A DNA stretch of 64,000 bases from Termitomyces sp. T153 (Eukaryota > Basidiomycota > Agaricomycetes > Agaricales > Lyophyllaceae). Positions 24,830-37,500 of this stretch are shown in pieces (position 1 is the first letter of the stretch; every line of letters begins with the position of its first letter). Below the pieces are notes generated by a model that had not been told where the DNA came from, did not search any database, and worked only from the letters and a program-made list of their open reading frames with translations. Where the stretch lies: the NCBI GenBank assembly GCA_018296165.2, contig JACKQL020000030.1, positions 248,001 to 312,000 on the forward strand. The letters are read 5' to 3'. The position numbers were made by a program, and so were the translations under genes.

Positions 24830-25900
24830 CATGCATTATCCTGTCTAATCACACAGGGAAGGTGAAGCAATATTCTCTTTGATGAGAGAGGTACATTTGG
24901 ATAGGTAAGTAATGCATCACTGCAAGGCAATACAGTGCGGGGGCACACCTGTGATGCATTATCTCACTGCACTTCATAAGAATATGCATTACACTTCATA
25001 ATTGGCGTGCGATACCCAATTCAGAAAATGCATTATGCAGCACTTACCTCCCAGTAATGCATCACTAATACATTATCTCGGCTGCGCTCAATAGATATGC
25101 ATTACACGTCGTAATGCATGATGGGGCGTGATCATCAGAGAATGCATTACGCAGCGCTTACCTTAATGCATCACCAAGACATTATCTTATGCATTACACT
25201 TTATAAAGCATTACGGCGTGAGATATCCATCAGAAAATGTATTATGCAGCACTTACCTCCCAGTAATGCATCACCAATACATTATCTGACCACACTTCAT
25301 AAACAAGAATATGCATTGCACTTCGTAATGCATGATGGCGTGCGACCATCAGAAAATCCATCATGCAGCGCTTACCTTAATGCACCACCAAGACATTATC
25401 TTATGCATTACACTTTGTAAAGCATTACGGCGTGCGATATCCATCAGAAATACATGATACAGCACTTACCTCCCAGCAATGCATCACCAGTACATTATCT
25501 GACTGCGCTTTCATAAACAAGAATATGCATTACACTTCGTAATGCATGATGGCGTCCGATCATCAGAGAATGCGTTCTGCAGCGCTTACCTTATGTATCG
25601 CCAATACATTATCTTATGCATTACACTTTGTAATGCATTACGGCATGCGATATCCATCAGAAAATGCATTATGCAGCACTTACCTCCCAGTAATGCATCG
25701 CCAATACATTATCTCGCTGCGCTCAATAGATATGCATTACACGTCGTAATACAACCAGGGTATGCGATCATCAGAAAATGCATTATGGCTATGCACTGTA
25801 CAGCACTTTCATATTTAATGCAATTGTCACTAGAAAATGCATTAGAACTTGTGCTTTTAGAAAAACACATTACTGGGGGCTCACCAAGAATCCATCAGGG
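24830..25900. repeat. TGCATTA-rich satellite, left copy
   Basis: About 1 kb of tandem sequence built on AATGCATTA/TAATGCAT palindromic words. Two alternating half-units of about 95-120 bp can be followed by CAGCACTTACCTCCCAG (about 25037, 25247, 25461, 25674) and CAGCGCTTACCTTA (about 25152, 25367, 25580). Spacing gives a full unit near 210-215 bp and about 3.5 units. Short open frames here are by-products of the repeat. Confidence 0.8.
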
Positions 25901-26491
25901 CTAGAGTGCCACCCGCCCCTCACCCGTGCATACAGATCCGGGGATCACCTATCAGATCTCGATAGAGAAGTATTGCTAACATAGATATACATGGATTCCG
26001 AGAAGGAAGACTATTGAACAGAGGTTTCTTGGAAAAGAAACATAATTTTGTTGATCCGGTACCAAGCAAGGAAGAGAAACAGGCCTGTGTTCTGCAAAGA
26101 AAACAAGGGGCTAGTAAAGAATTCTTGCACAGATGTCGAAGGATTACTTTGAGATGCAGCTATGAAGGTTGACAAGTGTGCCTGTAGGTTGTTCAAAGCA
26201 GTTGGCACTCCGCACCATGACCACAAGAAACTATTACGTAGAGCGACCCAAAGGGCAGCCTAACGCAGGGCATAGGTTCGTAAACTTTGGCGATGGATAG
26301 AGGAAAGATCTTCTGTACTAAACTATCCTCTCTTTCTCCACCGTTGCTCTTGATATGAGCAATACCTCAACACACAATGCATTTCCTCACTCAACAATTC
26401 CACCTCCTTGGTAGAACGCATCGCACGGGTGCGAGACTTGCACCATTCCATCCAAAACGCTTTCTAAACCGTACAGGAGAAAATCAATAGG

Positions 26492-27143
26492 TCAGTTGTC
26501 ATTATGAGAACGCCTGCTACCATCACGCAGATAATCAGAATCATCGTTGTCATTGATCATGCCCAGTGTTCCCCAAATCCAGGATACCTTCCGTCTTCCC
26601 TCTGACATACGATCATTGTCAGCTTCCGATATCTCGCAAAGATCAGCTGCCTCTAATGGAAGGAGCTGTGTCTGCCGACAAACTTCGCCTAGTAAAGCCG
26701 ACAATGAATCCAATGCCTTATAAGCTGCCTTATGCTCATCTGCTGCCGCCTGTGTCCGTGCCTGAACAGTCTCAATGGCACCTCGAGCCCGCGTATTGGC
26801 ATGTTGGCCAGGGATGAAATGGTCCTTGAACTTGTAGAGATGGGATCAAATCCGTAGATTGCTCCGAAGGGCTCGAAGGGTTTCGAGTGCCTGAGCGTAA
26901 CGAAGCTTCCATTCGATGCTTGCCAGATTGATATTGAAGGATATTTTGGAACCGATGTGTGACGGCAACCACAAGGACGAGGTATATGCTTTCAAACGTG
27001 TTTTTCGGTGTAGCAGCAGTTGTTTCTTCAATTCTGCAAAGAACTACGTCACCAGGCACATATAAATTTTGCACCTTCGACCACGCAGTGATCTTCCGCT
27101 GAGTGGGAGTTATTGACCCCAGCAATTTGCAAAGCAAGCACAT
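26492..27143 (-). pseudogene. Transposon-associated ORF relic (SEGRRKVSWIW type)
   Basis: A minus-strand frame (26713-26492) reads ALLGEVCRQTQLLPLEA and then ISEADNDR and SEGRRKVSWIW before a stop. Further right, 27143-26772 holds another frame with no clear match. Proteins with an EGRRKLSWIW-like core are, from memory, encoded beside KDZ-type DNA transposons in Agaricomycetes, so this is probably an accessory ORF of such an element. The core is repeated in the right arm at 56870-57028. Assignment is tentative. Confidence 0.35.
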
Positions 27144-27890
27144 GACTCTCGGAAATTGCCGGGTACAAGGGTTTTGTCATTTGCAAAAACAATGCTAAGG
27201 CTACCTATGTCGCCGTGTACAGCCCATCGTATTGTGTGCTCGTCGTTCTTCAGGCTTTGATCGTCCTTCTGCCCATGTAGTTTCACATGTTCTACTTGTT
27301 TTTTCTTGAATTCAAATATCATCGACGAAATCCATGACATGACGACCAAATTTGTGATCACTTGAGGACTTCATCCAGATCCGGTCTTTGAATTGGATCT
27401 GACTCGAAGGACCTTTGCTGCCTCTTCAAATGCATCAGCTTTTTTTTTGAATCTGTTCAATAGGATCATCCGACTGTAACAATGTTATGAGGTATTAGTA
27501 AACCCAGTAGACATCGAATTAAGATTTGATGCATTAACTAGCAGTGTACGTCGACACTTTCCACACTTGTAATGTGTAGGCCCAGCAGGATCTATGCAGA
27601 TACCAAAACACTCAGATCAAAGAAATGAAGCAGCACAAGTGATGCACCAGAAGAGAAGTACTTATATATGTGCATGCATTGATGTGTCATGAGAATGGAA
27701 AACATGAAGTCTCAATGGAGTAACATCCTGACATGTTCAAGACTCATAGTAAGATATCTAAATATGCTGTTCCCAAATGTTGTTGCAGACACCTCACAAA
27801 AGTTGAGCCATAAGACTGGCAACACAATTACTATACATCATGGGAAGGAAATATCTTCTTTTTGAATGACATCCCTGTACTATAGTGAGT
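27144..27890. other. Unassigned spacer
   Basis: A minus-strand frame at 27361-27110 has no recognisable motif. CpG fades out after about 27550, marking entry into the TE block. Nothing else is identifiable. Confidence 0.35.
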
Positions 27891-27892
27891 TG

Positions 27893-28180
27893 TAGGGTGT
27901 GGTGGCTCAGCTGGCACCATCACATTCCAAAGAGGGTCACATGACTCATGAGTGCAAGGCTGGGGTTCAACTCTGGCTGAGTGCGCCTGTGTGGAAAACA
28001 CCTTAGACACTACATGGGTTATTTTAACACTGCTGGGTAGCCACCGCCTACATGTGCACATTGGGAGGCTTTGTTGGTCAGACCACCCAAAAGGGTTATA
28101 CCAATGTGTAACAATCACTGAATGTGGCTTAATGATGCATTGTTACCACCACACTCCTGATCAGTCTGAGAAAGGCCAAG
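27893..28180 (+). mobile_element. Possible tRNA-derived SINE
   Basis: TGGCTCAGCTGG at 27903-27914 fits the RNA polymerase III A box exactly, and GGTTCAACTC at 27964-27973 fits the B box, about 50 nt apart and in the right order. The leading GTAGGGTGTGG resembles a tRNA 5' end. A non-coding body follows to about 28180. I found no clear TSD or poly(A)/simple-repeat tail, and T-arm pairing is imperfect, so a degraded tRNA-like promoter that is not a SINE is also possible. Confidence 0.45.
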
Positions 28181-29266
28181 TTGCCGTGTGTCCTTAGTGG
28201 GAGAACTTGAGGTCCAAGATCAAAGGGAGGGGGCTAGAGGGGCTGCTGGCAGCTGAAGGCTCAGTCATGTGCTTGATCTGATGGGAGACCAAGAGGGGTT
28301 TTTAAAACCAGTAGGGGTAGCAGGGGTAGGATTACCTATAAGTACCATGTGTGAGCTAGAGACCAACTATAAGACCTTGGGTGTACCTGGTGGGCAGGCC
28401 AAACCATTGATGCAAAGCTCAAGCTCATAACCAATGACCACTGGGTCAGCTTTGCATAAAGCAAACCAGGACCATGGCTGCATGTCAGAAACTTGAAAGG
28501 GGGAAACTCTGGGTGTGGGGACAGGTCAGATTTGCAAGGAGCTGGCTTGTGACCAACAATGGAAAGGTGAAGGGGAATGCAATGCCAAATGCAGAACTGG
28601 TGGGTGGGATGGAATGTTAATGGCAGATAGCAAAGGAACTTAAGAGCTAAAGAAAGTATGAACTCTGACAAAGTCAAAGTGTGGTAAAGTGGCCACAGGG
28701 CATAAATGGAATCTGCTGAAAAGAGATTGGGCTAGAGAACTAGTTGGAGTGTCTGTAACTAAGCTCCCTTGGAATACTGTAGTGTAAACATATGAGCCTT
28801 ACATAAATTCACATTGAAATAAATTCAGATGAAAAAAAATAGCAAGTTGTATGGTAGTAGCTGTAATACATAATGCAGGTCAAAAATGTCTCTTATTTAC
28901 CCTGGCATAATGCATAACAAGCCACTGGTTGCTATCACTTTACTAAAGAACTTTGAGCTCAAGGACAGGCAAAATTCAGCAAGATTTCAATCCAATTGCC
29001 TTCTATGCACTACCACCAGCATGTTGAAGGCATAATCTGGTGGATCCAAGGGAAGCAATGAAGGAAGTTTTCTAAATATGAAAGATGATTGATATGTGAA
29101 TCCAGTGCAGCAGAAACACAAGGATATACTTTGAGAGGCATGGTGCAATTGAGAACTCAAATTCAACTCAAATTGGTTCCTAGAAATCAACCACTACTTG
29201 TGTTATTCTGTTCATACAAGGTTAGGATGTACCCAACATCTTTGGGGTGAACCTGTCTCTTGATTC
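28181..29266. other. CpG-poor unassigned repeat DNA
   Basis: No motif of a known transposase, RT or RNA gene was recognised. Open frames here are short and interrupted. The composition (abundant TG/CA, almost no CG) matches the surrounding decayed transposons. GATTC at 29262-29266 directly precedes the A-element LTR. Confidence 0.4.
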
Positions 29267-29635
29267 TGTAAGGGCAACCTCTGGAGTGGCAGATCAGAGT
29301 CACACAGCTAGCAGAGGGGAATCCAAAGTATATTAGCAGAGTAGACAATGATACAATCAGTAACTAATCACCTAGCAGAGGGGAATCCAAAGAGAACAAG
29401 TCTAAGGATCCCCACTGCTTGGTGCAGCACATCAGCAGGTGGCAGAGGCATGGAAACTACTGTACAGATGACTGGAGCTACTCCTAACCCTAGGGCAATG
29501 ATTGCTGAAGTAATACAGAGAACTCCACAGTTCTCCAGAGATTTCTGGGGTTTCAGAAAGAGCCCCAGAGATGTCAAACAAGCTGTGGAGGTGCTGGAAC
29601 AAGTTGTGGAGGTCAGAAATAGAAGTCCTCTGACA
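29267..29635 (-). repeat. 3' LTR of element A
   Basis: In element direction it runs from TGTCAGAGGACTTC (29635) to CCCTTACA (29267), 369 bp. A purine run AAGGGGGG lies just upstream at 29638-29646 (complement strand) as a polypurine tract. It matches 41604-41939 and the C LTR at 43325-43734, sharing GGGGATCCTTAGACTTG and CTAGCAGAGGGGAATC on the plus strand. Confidence 0.8.
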
Positions 29636-29639
29636 TCAC

Positions 29640-31212
29640 CCCCCTTCTAGCATACAGTGTCTCAACATGCAGGGTAAAAGAAGTCCCTGATTGCTCAGTC
29701 TGCTGGCAAGATAGGGTAGATCCCTTGTATGGTGTGTGGGACCTTTGGATGTCTCCAGTGGAACTCCTTGACAAGTCTGGGGGCATGTATGTTCTCCTGT
29801 GGCTTTCAGGAGATATCCTTGATCCCATAGCCTTTCCACTTCACCTTGTATTGTCATCTCCAGAATAAATGGCTATCCAGGATTTCCTCCACCTCATATT
29901 CCTTGTTGTTGTTGACCACCATGGGGAGCAGCAGAAGTGGCAGACAATGCCCTGGAATAGGATTTTTAGGGGCCAGAGTTAGTTTGACCATGTTGAACAC
30001 TGGATGAAGCTGGTACATTCCCATGGAGAGCTGGAGTCAGTAGGCCAAGGGTCCTACCTGTTGTTCCACTGTGAAAGGCCCCAACTGCCAGTGCGACAGC
30101 TTTTTTGAGGGTCAAGTAGTTGTAATGTTGAAGGCATCTAGGTAGACTTGATCTCTGGGCTGATATTTGTGCTCTGGAGTCCTTCCGCAGTCATAGATTG
30201 CACCATGTCATCCTTTGCCTTTGCCAGCACTGCCTGGGCCTCCTTCTGCAACCTCTTCATCTGGTCCACAAATTTGTTTACTGCCTCATTCTCCAAGGGC
30301 CAGGCCTGGGGTTCAAAACCCATATGTGGATGCCATCCTATATCAAGGGAGAATGGGGAAAACTGGGTGGATGCATGAACATGGTTGTTGTATTGGAATT
30401 CAGCATCAGGGAGGAGTTTGTCCCAGTCATCTTAATATTTATTGCAAAAGAGGTGGAGATACTGCTCTAACTCCTGGTTTATGCATTCCATCTAGCCATC
30501 AGACTGTGCAGTAGTGGTGTAGAGCTTCACTCCAAGCAGTCAGTAGAGCTCCCAGGTGAACTCTGCCACAAATTGTGGTCCCCAATCTGAGACATAGGCA
30601 TTGGAGAGGCTGTGGAGCTTCCAGACATTCCTCTGGTATAGGTTTGCAGTGCCCATGGCAGAGCAAGTAGTGTGGGTTGGAATGAAGTACACTTGCCTGC
30701 CATATAGATCTACCACTACCATGATTGCATCATAACCATGGACATTGAGGAGCTCTACAATGAAGTCTATGGATGCCACACTCCATTGTTCTGTGGGCAC
30801 AGGTAGCAGGTGTAACTGTCCATAGGGGAGTAGGCACTGGGGCTTGGTCTGGAGGCAGAGATTGCAAGTACTAGTGTAGCACCCAATATACCAGGACATC
30901 TGGGGCCACCAGTAGTTCTGCAATACTAGCTCCAGTGTCTTCTACTGTCTGGGGTGCCCTGCAATGCGGGAGTCATGGTGTTGCTCCACAATCCTCCAAT
31001 GGATCTCTGGAATGCTGGGGATGTAGATATGGTCTCAGAAGGTCAGGATTCCATCTTAGAGGGCCCATTTATCAGTGTGGACCACCTTGGCACCAGTGGT
31101 ATGCTCCAACTTCAGTGTCTGAGCAGCTTGCACCACTAGCTCCTCCTGCTGACTGTCCTGATTGCCCTGCTGTGAGAATGTCTGCTTCTGCTCCCTCAAT
31201 AGCAAGACCCTC
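29640..31212 (-). pseudogene. Element A integrase and C-terminal chromodomain
   Basis: The integrase core is readable at 30923-30540 (WSVASIDFIVELLN, SNAYVSDWGPQFVAEFTWELY), carrying the first two acidic residues. A KFVDQMKRLQKEAQAVLAKAKDDM helix-like segment lies at 30280-30210. The chromodomain is read across frames near 29900-29740: YKVKWKGYGIKDIS, then ENIHAP and LVKEFHWRHP. Stops and shifts separate the pieces. The chromodomain would have targeted integration to marked chromatin in the living ancestor. Confidence 0.7.
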
Positions 31213-32518
31213 CATGGCTTGGATTGTGAACAGTTCAGAGCAGAGGAGCACAATGTTGCTGTTGTCCTCCCCCTCCATGTCATGGTCTACGTCTACTCTC
31301 TGGAACAGAGTGTCTGGTTTCCCCATTCTCTAGCCAGGCTTGTGATGCAGAAGAAGTCAAAATTGGCTAGGTAAAGGGACCATCAGGCCTGTCAGCAGTT
31401 GAGCTCCTTGGCTGTCTGGAAGTATTCAAGGTTCTTATGATCTGTCCAGACATTGAACTTATGCTGTGCACCTTCCAGGAAGTGCCGCCACTCCTCAAAC
31501 AACCAGATGATAGCCAGCATCTCCTTGTCATGGATCTCATAGTTCTGCTCTACCATGTCTAAGCTCTTGGAGTAGAAGGCCACTAGATGCCACTTCCCAT
31601 CCTCTGGGGATTGCTGTGAAAGAATGGCTCCAGTGGCAAAGTCAGAGCTGCCAGCTTCTACCCAGAAAGGGGAGTTATCATCTAGGAAGAGGAGGACAGG
31701 TCTCAAGGTCATGGCACACTTGAGGGCATCAAAGGCCATCTGCTCTGGAGGCCCCCAACTCCATGCAATGTTCTTCCCAGTAAGGTCAAATAGCAAGTAG
31801 GCATGATGTGAGAAGTCCTGGATGAATCTCCAGTAGAAGTTCACAAAACCCAGGAATGCCTGCACCTTCTTCTTGTTCTTGGGCTCCAGCCACTCTGCCA
31901 CACCTGCTACCTTCACCAGGTCCATCTCCACAGCTCCATATGAGATGATCAGGCCAAGATATTCAATCTGGATCTGCTCAAACTCACACTTCTCCAGTTT
32001 AAGGTAGAGCTGGTGCTGGTGGAGACATTGCAAGATGAGGCAAGTGATCCAATAGTGCTCTTCCATCATTTTAGTGTAGTTGAGAATGTTGTCAAGGTAT
32101 ACACACACTACACCCTCTGCAATGAGGTCCTGGAAGATGTCATTCATAATTGTCTGCAAGGTGGCTGGGCTGTTGGTGAGTCCAAAGAATATAATGAGAG
32201 GTTCAAACAATCCCTGGTTGGTCTGGAAAATGGCCTTCCATTTGTCTCCCTCCTGGATACACATATTGCTGTAGCCCCACCAGATGTCCAGTTTAGTGAA
32301 GTATTGCATACCCTGGAGGTTGTTATGAGCTCAGAGATGAGGGGGAGGGGGTAGCAGTTCTTCACCATCATGGCATTGAGAACCTGATAGTCCTGGACCA
32401 GTCAGAGCAAGCCATCTTTCTTCTTAATAAAGGAGATAGGAGAAGATATCAGAGACTTGGAAGGGTGTATACAACTGGAATTCAGATTCTCTTGCATAAA
32501 GGCATCAAGCTCATCCTG
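31213..32518 (-). pseudogene. Element A reverse transcriptase/RNase H, tract nearly identical to element C
   Basis: A 305-codon minus-strand frame (32309-31392) encodes the RT palm through RNase H: TKLDIWWGYSNMCIQEGDKW, GLTNSPATLQTIMNDIF, YLDNILNY in place of the YxDD box, FLGFVNFYWRFI, then YSKSLDMVEQNYEIHDKEML and WTDHKNLEYF. The YLDN box lacks the second catalytic Asp. The frame stops at a TGA after ELNC where the parent would continue. The whole tract matches 46253-47558 almost base for base on the opposite strand, whereas its flanks do not. Confidence 0.85.
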
Positions 32519-32616
32519 TTTCCAGGGCATGAGTGGGTAGACCTTCTAGCTGGAGGGTGCAGAGTCTGGTAGCAGTTCAATGGTGTGGTCCCACCTCTTG
32601 TGCTTTGAAAGCAAGT

Positions 32617-32859
32617 TGTAAGGATGCTGGGGCATCCTCACGACAAAACAAGAAGTAAAGTTGAGATAAGTGGGGTCACGTGACACATACCAGACCAATT
32701 CAGAAACTCACCCTTGTTGTTCTCTCAACTAATTTATGAACAACAAAGGTGAGGAAAGACCTATATTATATTTCATGATGTAAACTAATTTACAAACAAC
32801 AAAGAAACCATTGTCTTGTCTGTTGGTTCAAGTGAGGCTGATAAACCATCAGCCTTTCA
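32617..32859 (+). repeat. 5' LTR of element B
   Basis: 243 bp beginning TGTAAGGATGCTGGGG and ending CAGCCTTTCA, preceded by the target duplication CAAGT. CACGTGAC and the TATATTATATTTCATGATG block near 32763 are possible promoter signals. Confidence 0.9.
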
Positions 32860-33236
32860 CTTTCTTTTTGACACCGATAATGGTCCGAAGTTAAATTTTC
32901 ACCCTGACACGCCGAAATCAACCTTCGACGCCCACCCCTCTCCTTATCCAACAGGAGGTGCAAAGAAGAGCCATGCTAACCGCCATGGTTCCTTTGGTAG
33001 TCATGAATACAGCTCACACAAGCTGCATGCTGTCTGAAACCACAGACGAAAATTTTCAAACCCCTCCACGTTCACCTCTCACCAAGCTCTCAAGCTCAGA
33101 AAAGGATTCTTCAGACTCAGATGAGTCCTCGGAGTACCCCAACCACCCATACCAACTCCTGTGCTCATTGCCATTAGTGCTGCACACAACCCATCAATGC
33201 CGCCGTGATAGCTGAACGCCACTGTCAGACTCACTG

Positions 33237-34589
33237 ATGCCACTTGCCGACAATTGTCCACTCACGGAAGTAAAAGTCTCCAAACTCAAGGACTGTCCAA
33301 TGCTCACACCGGGCCAGCTCGACGTTAAGAAATTCCAGGAATGGTCCAACACATGCCACCGGTACCTGAAACACTCAGAGAAGAAGCCTGAGGAGATCGT
33401 GAGGTTCATTGCCGATGGGATGCTGGAGCTGCGCTTCATGAAATGGTATCACACCAACCAGACATGTATCAATGCCCTCTCGCTAGACAAATATCTGACT
33501 GAGTTTGCAAAATATGCGTTACCACGCAAATGGGAGCATGGCATCCGCAACACGCTCCTGTCATCTAAGCAGGGGAACAAGCCTTTTGCAGATTGGCAAA
33601 TAGAACTTGAGAACCTCAACGCGCTCCTTGCAAACACCAAATCGATGTGCTGTCTATCAGATGCATCTGTTCAGGCACAACTCAAGGTGAACATGAACCC
33701 GGACCTGCGTGCCAAGCTCGACAACACCAACCTTATAGCCACCACCTTCCCAGACTGGATTTGCGAAGTCACAGAGCTCAATGAGGATCTGCACGAGGAA
33801 AATGCACACACCCAACGCCTCATTGATGCCAACAATGCCACCTGTGCAGCAGAACAATAGAAGCACAAGCCACTCATGGAACGCCTCTCAGATCCCCCCA
33901 CATGCACCCAATCCCCAAGTTTGATGGGATCAAGTGCGAATGCAAACATCTTGTGACTCCCGTGGCTCACAGAAGACAAAAAAAGGATCCTAAAGGAGCA
34001 TGAGGGCTGTACTTGATGCTGGGTGTTTTACTGCGGCCACGCTGAGGACCTGAACAAATGCCCAATGAAGATCAACAACACTTGGCCAGACCCCAAGAAT
34101 TACAAGACGCTCACCCTTGAGACGGCACTTGCCGCCAAAAACAAAACAGTCACAGGATACACGTATGTGGAGGAAATCTGTGATGACAACATGGACAGTG
34201 ACTCATATGTCCCTCCTTCTGACCCCCCTCTCACTGGCCAACACATGAAGGCCATGGTCAAACTCTCCAGCCCATCCATCCCCTCCTTCCCTATTTCTGT
34301 CAAGGCCTTGCTTGATAATGGATGTCCTTCTACAGTGATTTCTGATGTGCTGGTCACCCGCCTGGGGCTCCGTTGTTTTCCTCTGCCCAAGGAGGAGGAC
34401 AACTTGACGTCCCTATTGGAATTGCCGCTACACTGTAAGGAGTATGTTAAGCTGGAGCTGTTGGCAGAGAAGGGAGCATGGTCATCAGGAGTCAGTAAGG
34501 CAAAAATAAATGTCGGCTTACCTGTACCTCTACTCCTGGGAATCCCATTTCTGTCCAGCGAGCAAATCATGCTTGATGTACATGCCTGA
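33237..34589 (+). pseudogene. Element B gag and retropepsin region
   Basis: A 207-codon frame (33237-33860) has the gag capsid pattern: LDVKKFQEWSNTCHRYL, YLTEFAKYALPRKWEHGIR and FADWQIELENLNALL. A zinc-knuckle region follows around 34000-34050 (EHEGC, then FYCGHAEDLNKC) across a stop. The frame at 34023-34589 is retropepsin-like, with ALLDNGCPSTVISD where DSG or DTG is expected, then LLGIPFLSSEQ. The Asn in place of Ser/Thr may impair the protease. An upstream frame at 32816-33037 may be leader or gag N-terminus. Confidence 0.75.
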
Positions 34590-37500
34590 ACTGCAATCGA
34601 CAAGAGAACAGGATTTGACATCATGGCTCCACCACCACCAAGGTCAGAGCCAATACAGAACACAAAACCGCCAAAGAAGAAGAGAAAATCACATGAAGGC
34701 AAGGCCTCTAACCCCAGCCCAGAGAATACTACAGAGCAGGGGTCCACACCCAAATTAGAGGGAAGGGAAGCACCTGACCCCAAGACTATACTTGCAATGG
34801 TGCTGGAGTGCATCAAAGGTCTGGCTTTTCAAGAAAAGCTTCAGAAGAAAGACGTGGAACTGAAAAAGCAATATGCAGACCAATTTCCAGCCAGGTTGCC
34901 AGACATACAGGCCATGCCCAACAATATACACCACCAAATTCGGCTCAAAGACCCTCACAAGGTGGTCAATGCATGGGGCTACGCAGCACCCAAGAAATAC
35001 CACGAAGCCTGGAAGAAACTGTTGGATGAGCACCTCGCTGCCGGCAGATTATGACCCTCTTCTTCCGAATTTGCATCACCATCTTTCTGCATCCCAACAA
35101 TACCCCCACGATGGGTGAATGACTATCGAGAACTGAACAAAAACACCATCTGGGACAATTATCCCCTGCCACTGGTAGAGGACATCCTTGCTGCCTGTGG
35201 AAAGGGTAAGATTTTTGGAAAACTGGACATGACAAACTCATTCTTTCAAACATGAGTCCATCCTGACAATATATATCTCACAGCAGTCCACACACCTTGA
35301 TGCCCATGGGTGGGTGCAACGCGCCATTGACGCACCAAAGGCAGGCCACAGATGCATTGTGGGAGCTGATAGGGAAGATATGCTACATATACATGGATGA
35401 TGTAGTCATATGGTCGGAGTCTGTGGAGGAACACGAAGAGAATGTCAGAAGAGTACTCAAAGCCCTGCAAAAAGCTGGTCTATACTGCAACTTGGATAAA
35501 TCTGTTCTTTTCACCATGGAGATTGCCTTCCTTGGGCATACAATATCTGCAGAGGGCATCACAGCCGATCTGCGCAAGATAAACAAAATCCAGCGGTGGC
35601 TGAGGCCAAAGACTGCTACAAATGTACGCGGTTTTCTGGGCCTCACAAGATACTTGGCAGCTTTCCTACCTGCACTGGCAGAACACACAAGCATTCTCAC
35701 ACCATTGACCACAAAAGAGTGCGACCAATTGTTCCCTGAGTGGACAGACAAGCACCAGAGGGCTTTTGATGAGATTAAACAAATAGTTACCAGCGCTGAA
35801 TGCCTCACTGTCATTGACTATGAGGATCCCACCAAGAAGATCTTTGTGACCACTGACACCAGTGATCGGAGAACAGGAGCAGTCCTCAGCTTTGGAGATA
35901 CCTGGGAATCTGCGAGACCAGTAGCGTATGACTCATACCAACTAAACTCAGCAGAGAAAAATTACCCAGTCCACAAGCAAGAACTCCTGGCGATTGTGAA
36001 AGCCCTGAAAAGGTGGAGGTCCAGTCTCCTAGGCGTACACTTCAAAGTCTACACTGACTATCGGACGCTGGAGTATTTCCAGTCACAGAAGGAAATGTCT
36101 CGACGGCAGGCAAGGTGGTTGATGTTCTTGGCCGATTTTGACTACGAGATTGTGTACATACAAGGGGAGGACAACACCACAGCTGATGCGCTGTCACGTA
36201 TGCCAGAGGAGAGCCCCAATGCAGTGTTCACAGCATGCGCACTTGCATACACCTGCTCACCGCCAAAGATCAAGATCGCAGGAGGTGCACTACGTATCAC
36301 AACAGATGAAAAATTCCTGAAGGAGATTGTCACCGGATACAAAGGAGATACCTTTGCCAAGCAGGTGCTCAGGGACATTGAGATGGGAAGCATAGAGGGG
36401 GCACGTGAAAAGAATGGCCTCATATATGTGGGACGACGGCTCCTAATCCCAAACAACACCCACATCCGGGAGATGTTATACCATCTGGCCCACAACAACC
36501 TGGGTCATTTCGGATTTGAAAAGAGTTACCACGCACTGCGGAACTCATATTACTGGCCAAACATGAGGTGTGATTTGGAGCAGGTGTACATACCATTGTG
36601 CATTCCCTGCCAGAGGAACAAGGATCGAACATCAAAGCCAGCAGGTCCGCTACACCCCCTCCCAGTCCCAGACAAGAGATTCGCAGTTGTAGGGATAGAC
36701 TTCGTGGGGCCCCTGCCCAAGGAAGATGGCATGGACACAGTCATGTCCATGACAGACTTGATGGGAGTGGACATAAGGCTGGCCCCGACACACTCGTTGT
36801 ATTCAGCCACGCAGGTTGCCACAGTCCTATTTGATGAATGGTATTGCAAGAACGGGCTGATGGACAAGATCATATCTGACAGAGATCATCTTTTCATTGC
36901 AGAAGTATGAAAGGAACTACACAAACTCACTGGCATAAAGCTGAAAATGTCCATGTCCTACCACCCTGAGACTGATGGAGGGAGCGAGAGGACAAACAAG
37001 ATGGTGGTACAGGCAATCAGGTATCACGTCGACAGAAACCAGAAGAGATGGAAAAGAACCCTTCCTCGCATCCGTTTTGCGATCATGAACATCATGAGTG
37101 CCTCGACAGGGTTTTCCCCATTCCAACTGAAGACAGGGAGGTCACCATGGGTCATTCCCCCACTAGCACCACTGCCTGAAGGAGCCACGGTGGAAATGAT
37201 CACGGCATGCAAGATCGTGGCCAAATTGGAGGCAGATGTAAAAGAGGCGCAGGACAACTTACTCATGGCAAAGATACAACAGGCGTACCATGCGAATGAA
37301 CACAGGGCGCCAGAAGACAAATATCAGAAGGGTGACCTTGTTATGCTATTGACGAAGCACCAACAAAGTAACTACAAGAGGAAAGGGAAGAAGTGCGTCG
37401 CCAAGTTCATGCCTAGGAACAACGGTCCATACAAGGTGATAGCCACCTTCCCAGAATGTTCAGAATACACTTTACACCTGCCCAATTCAAACTGATCCTT

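Larger units (their letters stand above)
21985..26657 (-). repeat. Left arm of an inverted segmental duplication
   Basis: This stretch is the inverted counterpart of about 56869-61855. Shared in order are the P450 3' flank, the complete P450 gene, its 5' flank (AAACTTGCCATCGCTTCC, TATGTCACGGTATAGGTGC on the complement), the TGCATTA satellite, a CTTTGGGTCGCTC-type segment and the SEADNDR-coding ORF. Differences include satellite copy number and a roughly 700-bp block present only in the right arm. Edges were set by eye and are good to some tens of bases. Confidence 0.85.

Noticed and set aside
24830..25900. CRISPR-like array
   Set aside because: Repeats are long (~210 bp), contiguous and without unique spacers. 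This is a eukaryotic satellite.
27903..27973. Functional tRNA gene
   Set aside because: A and B boxes are present, but no full cloverleaf or clear anticodon arm can be drawn.
32013..32354. 113-aa open frame antisense to the A RT (and its twin 46758-46417)
   Set aside because: It is the reverse-strand shadow of the RT tract, duplicated only because the underlying DNA is duplicated.
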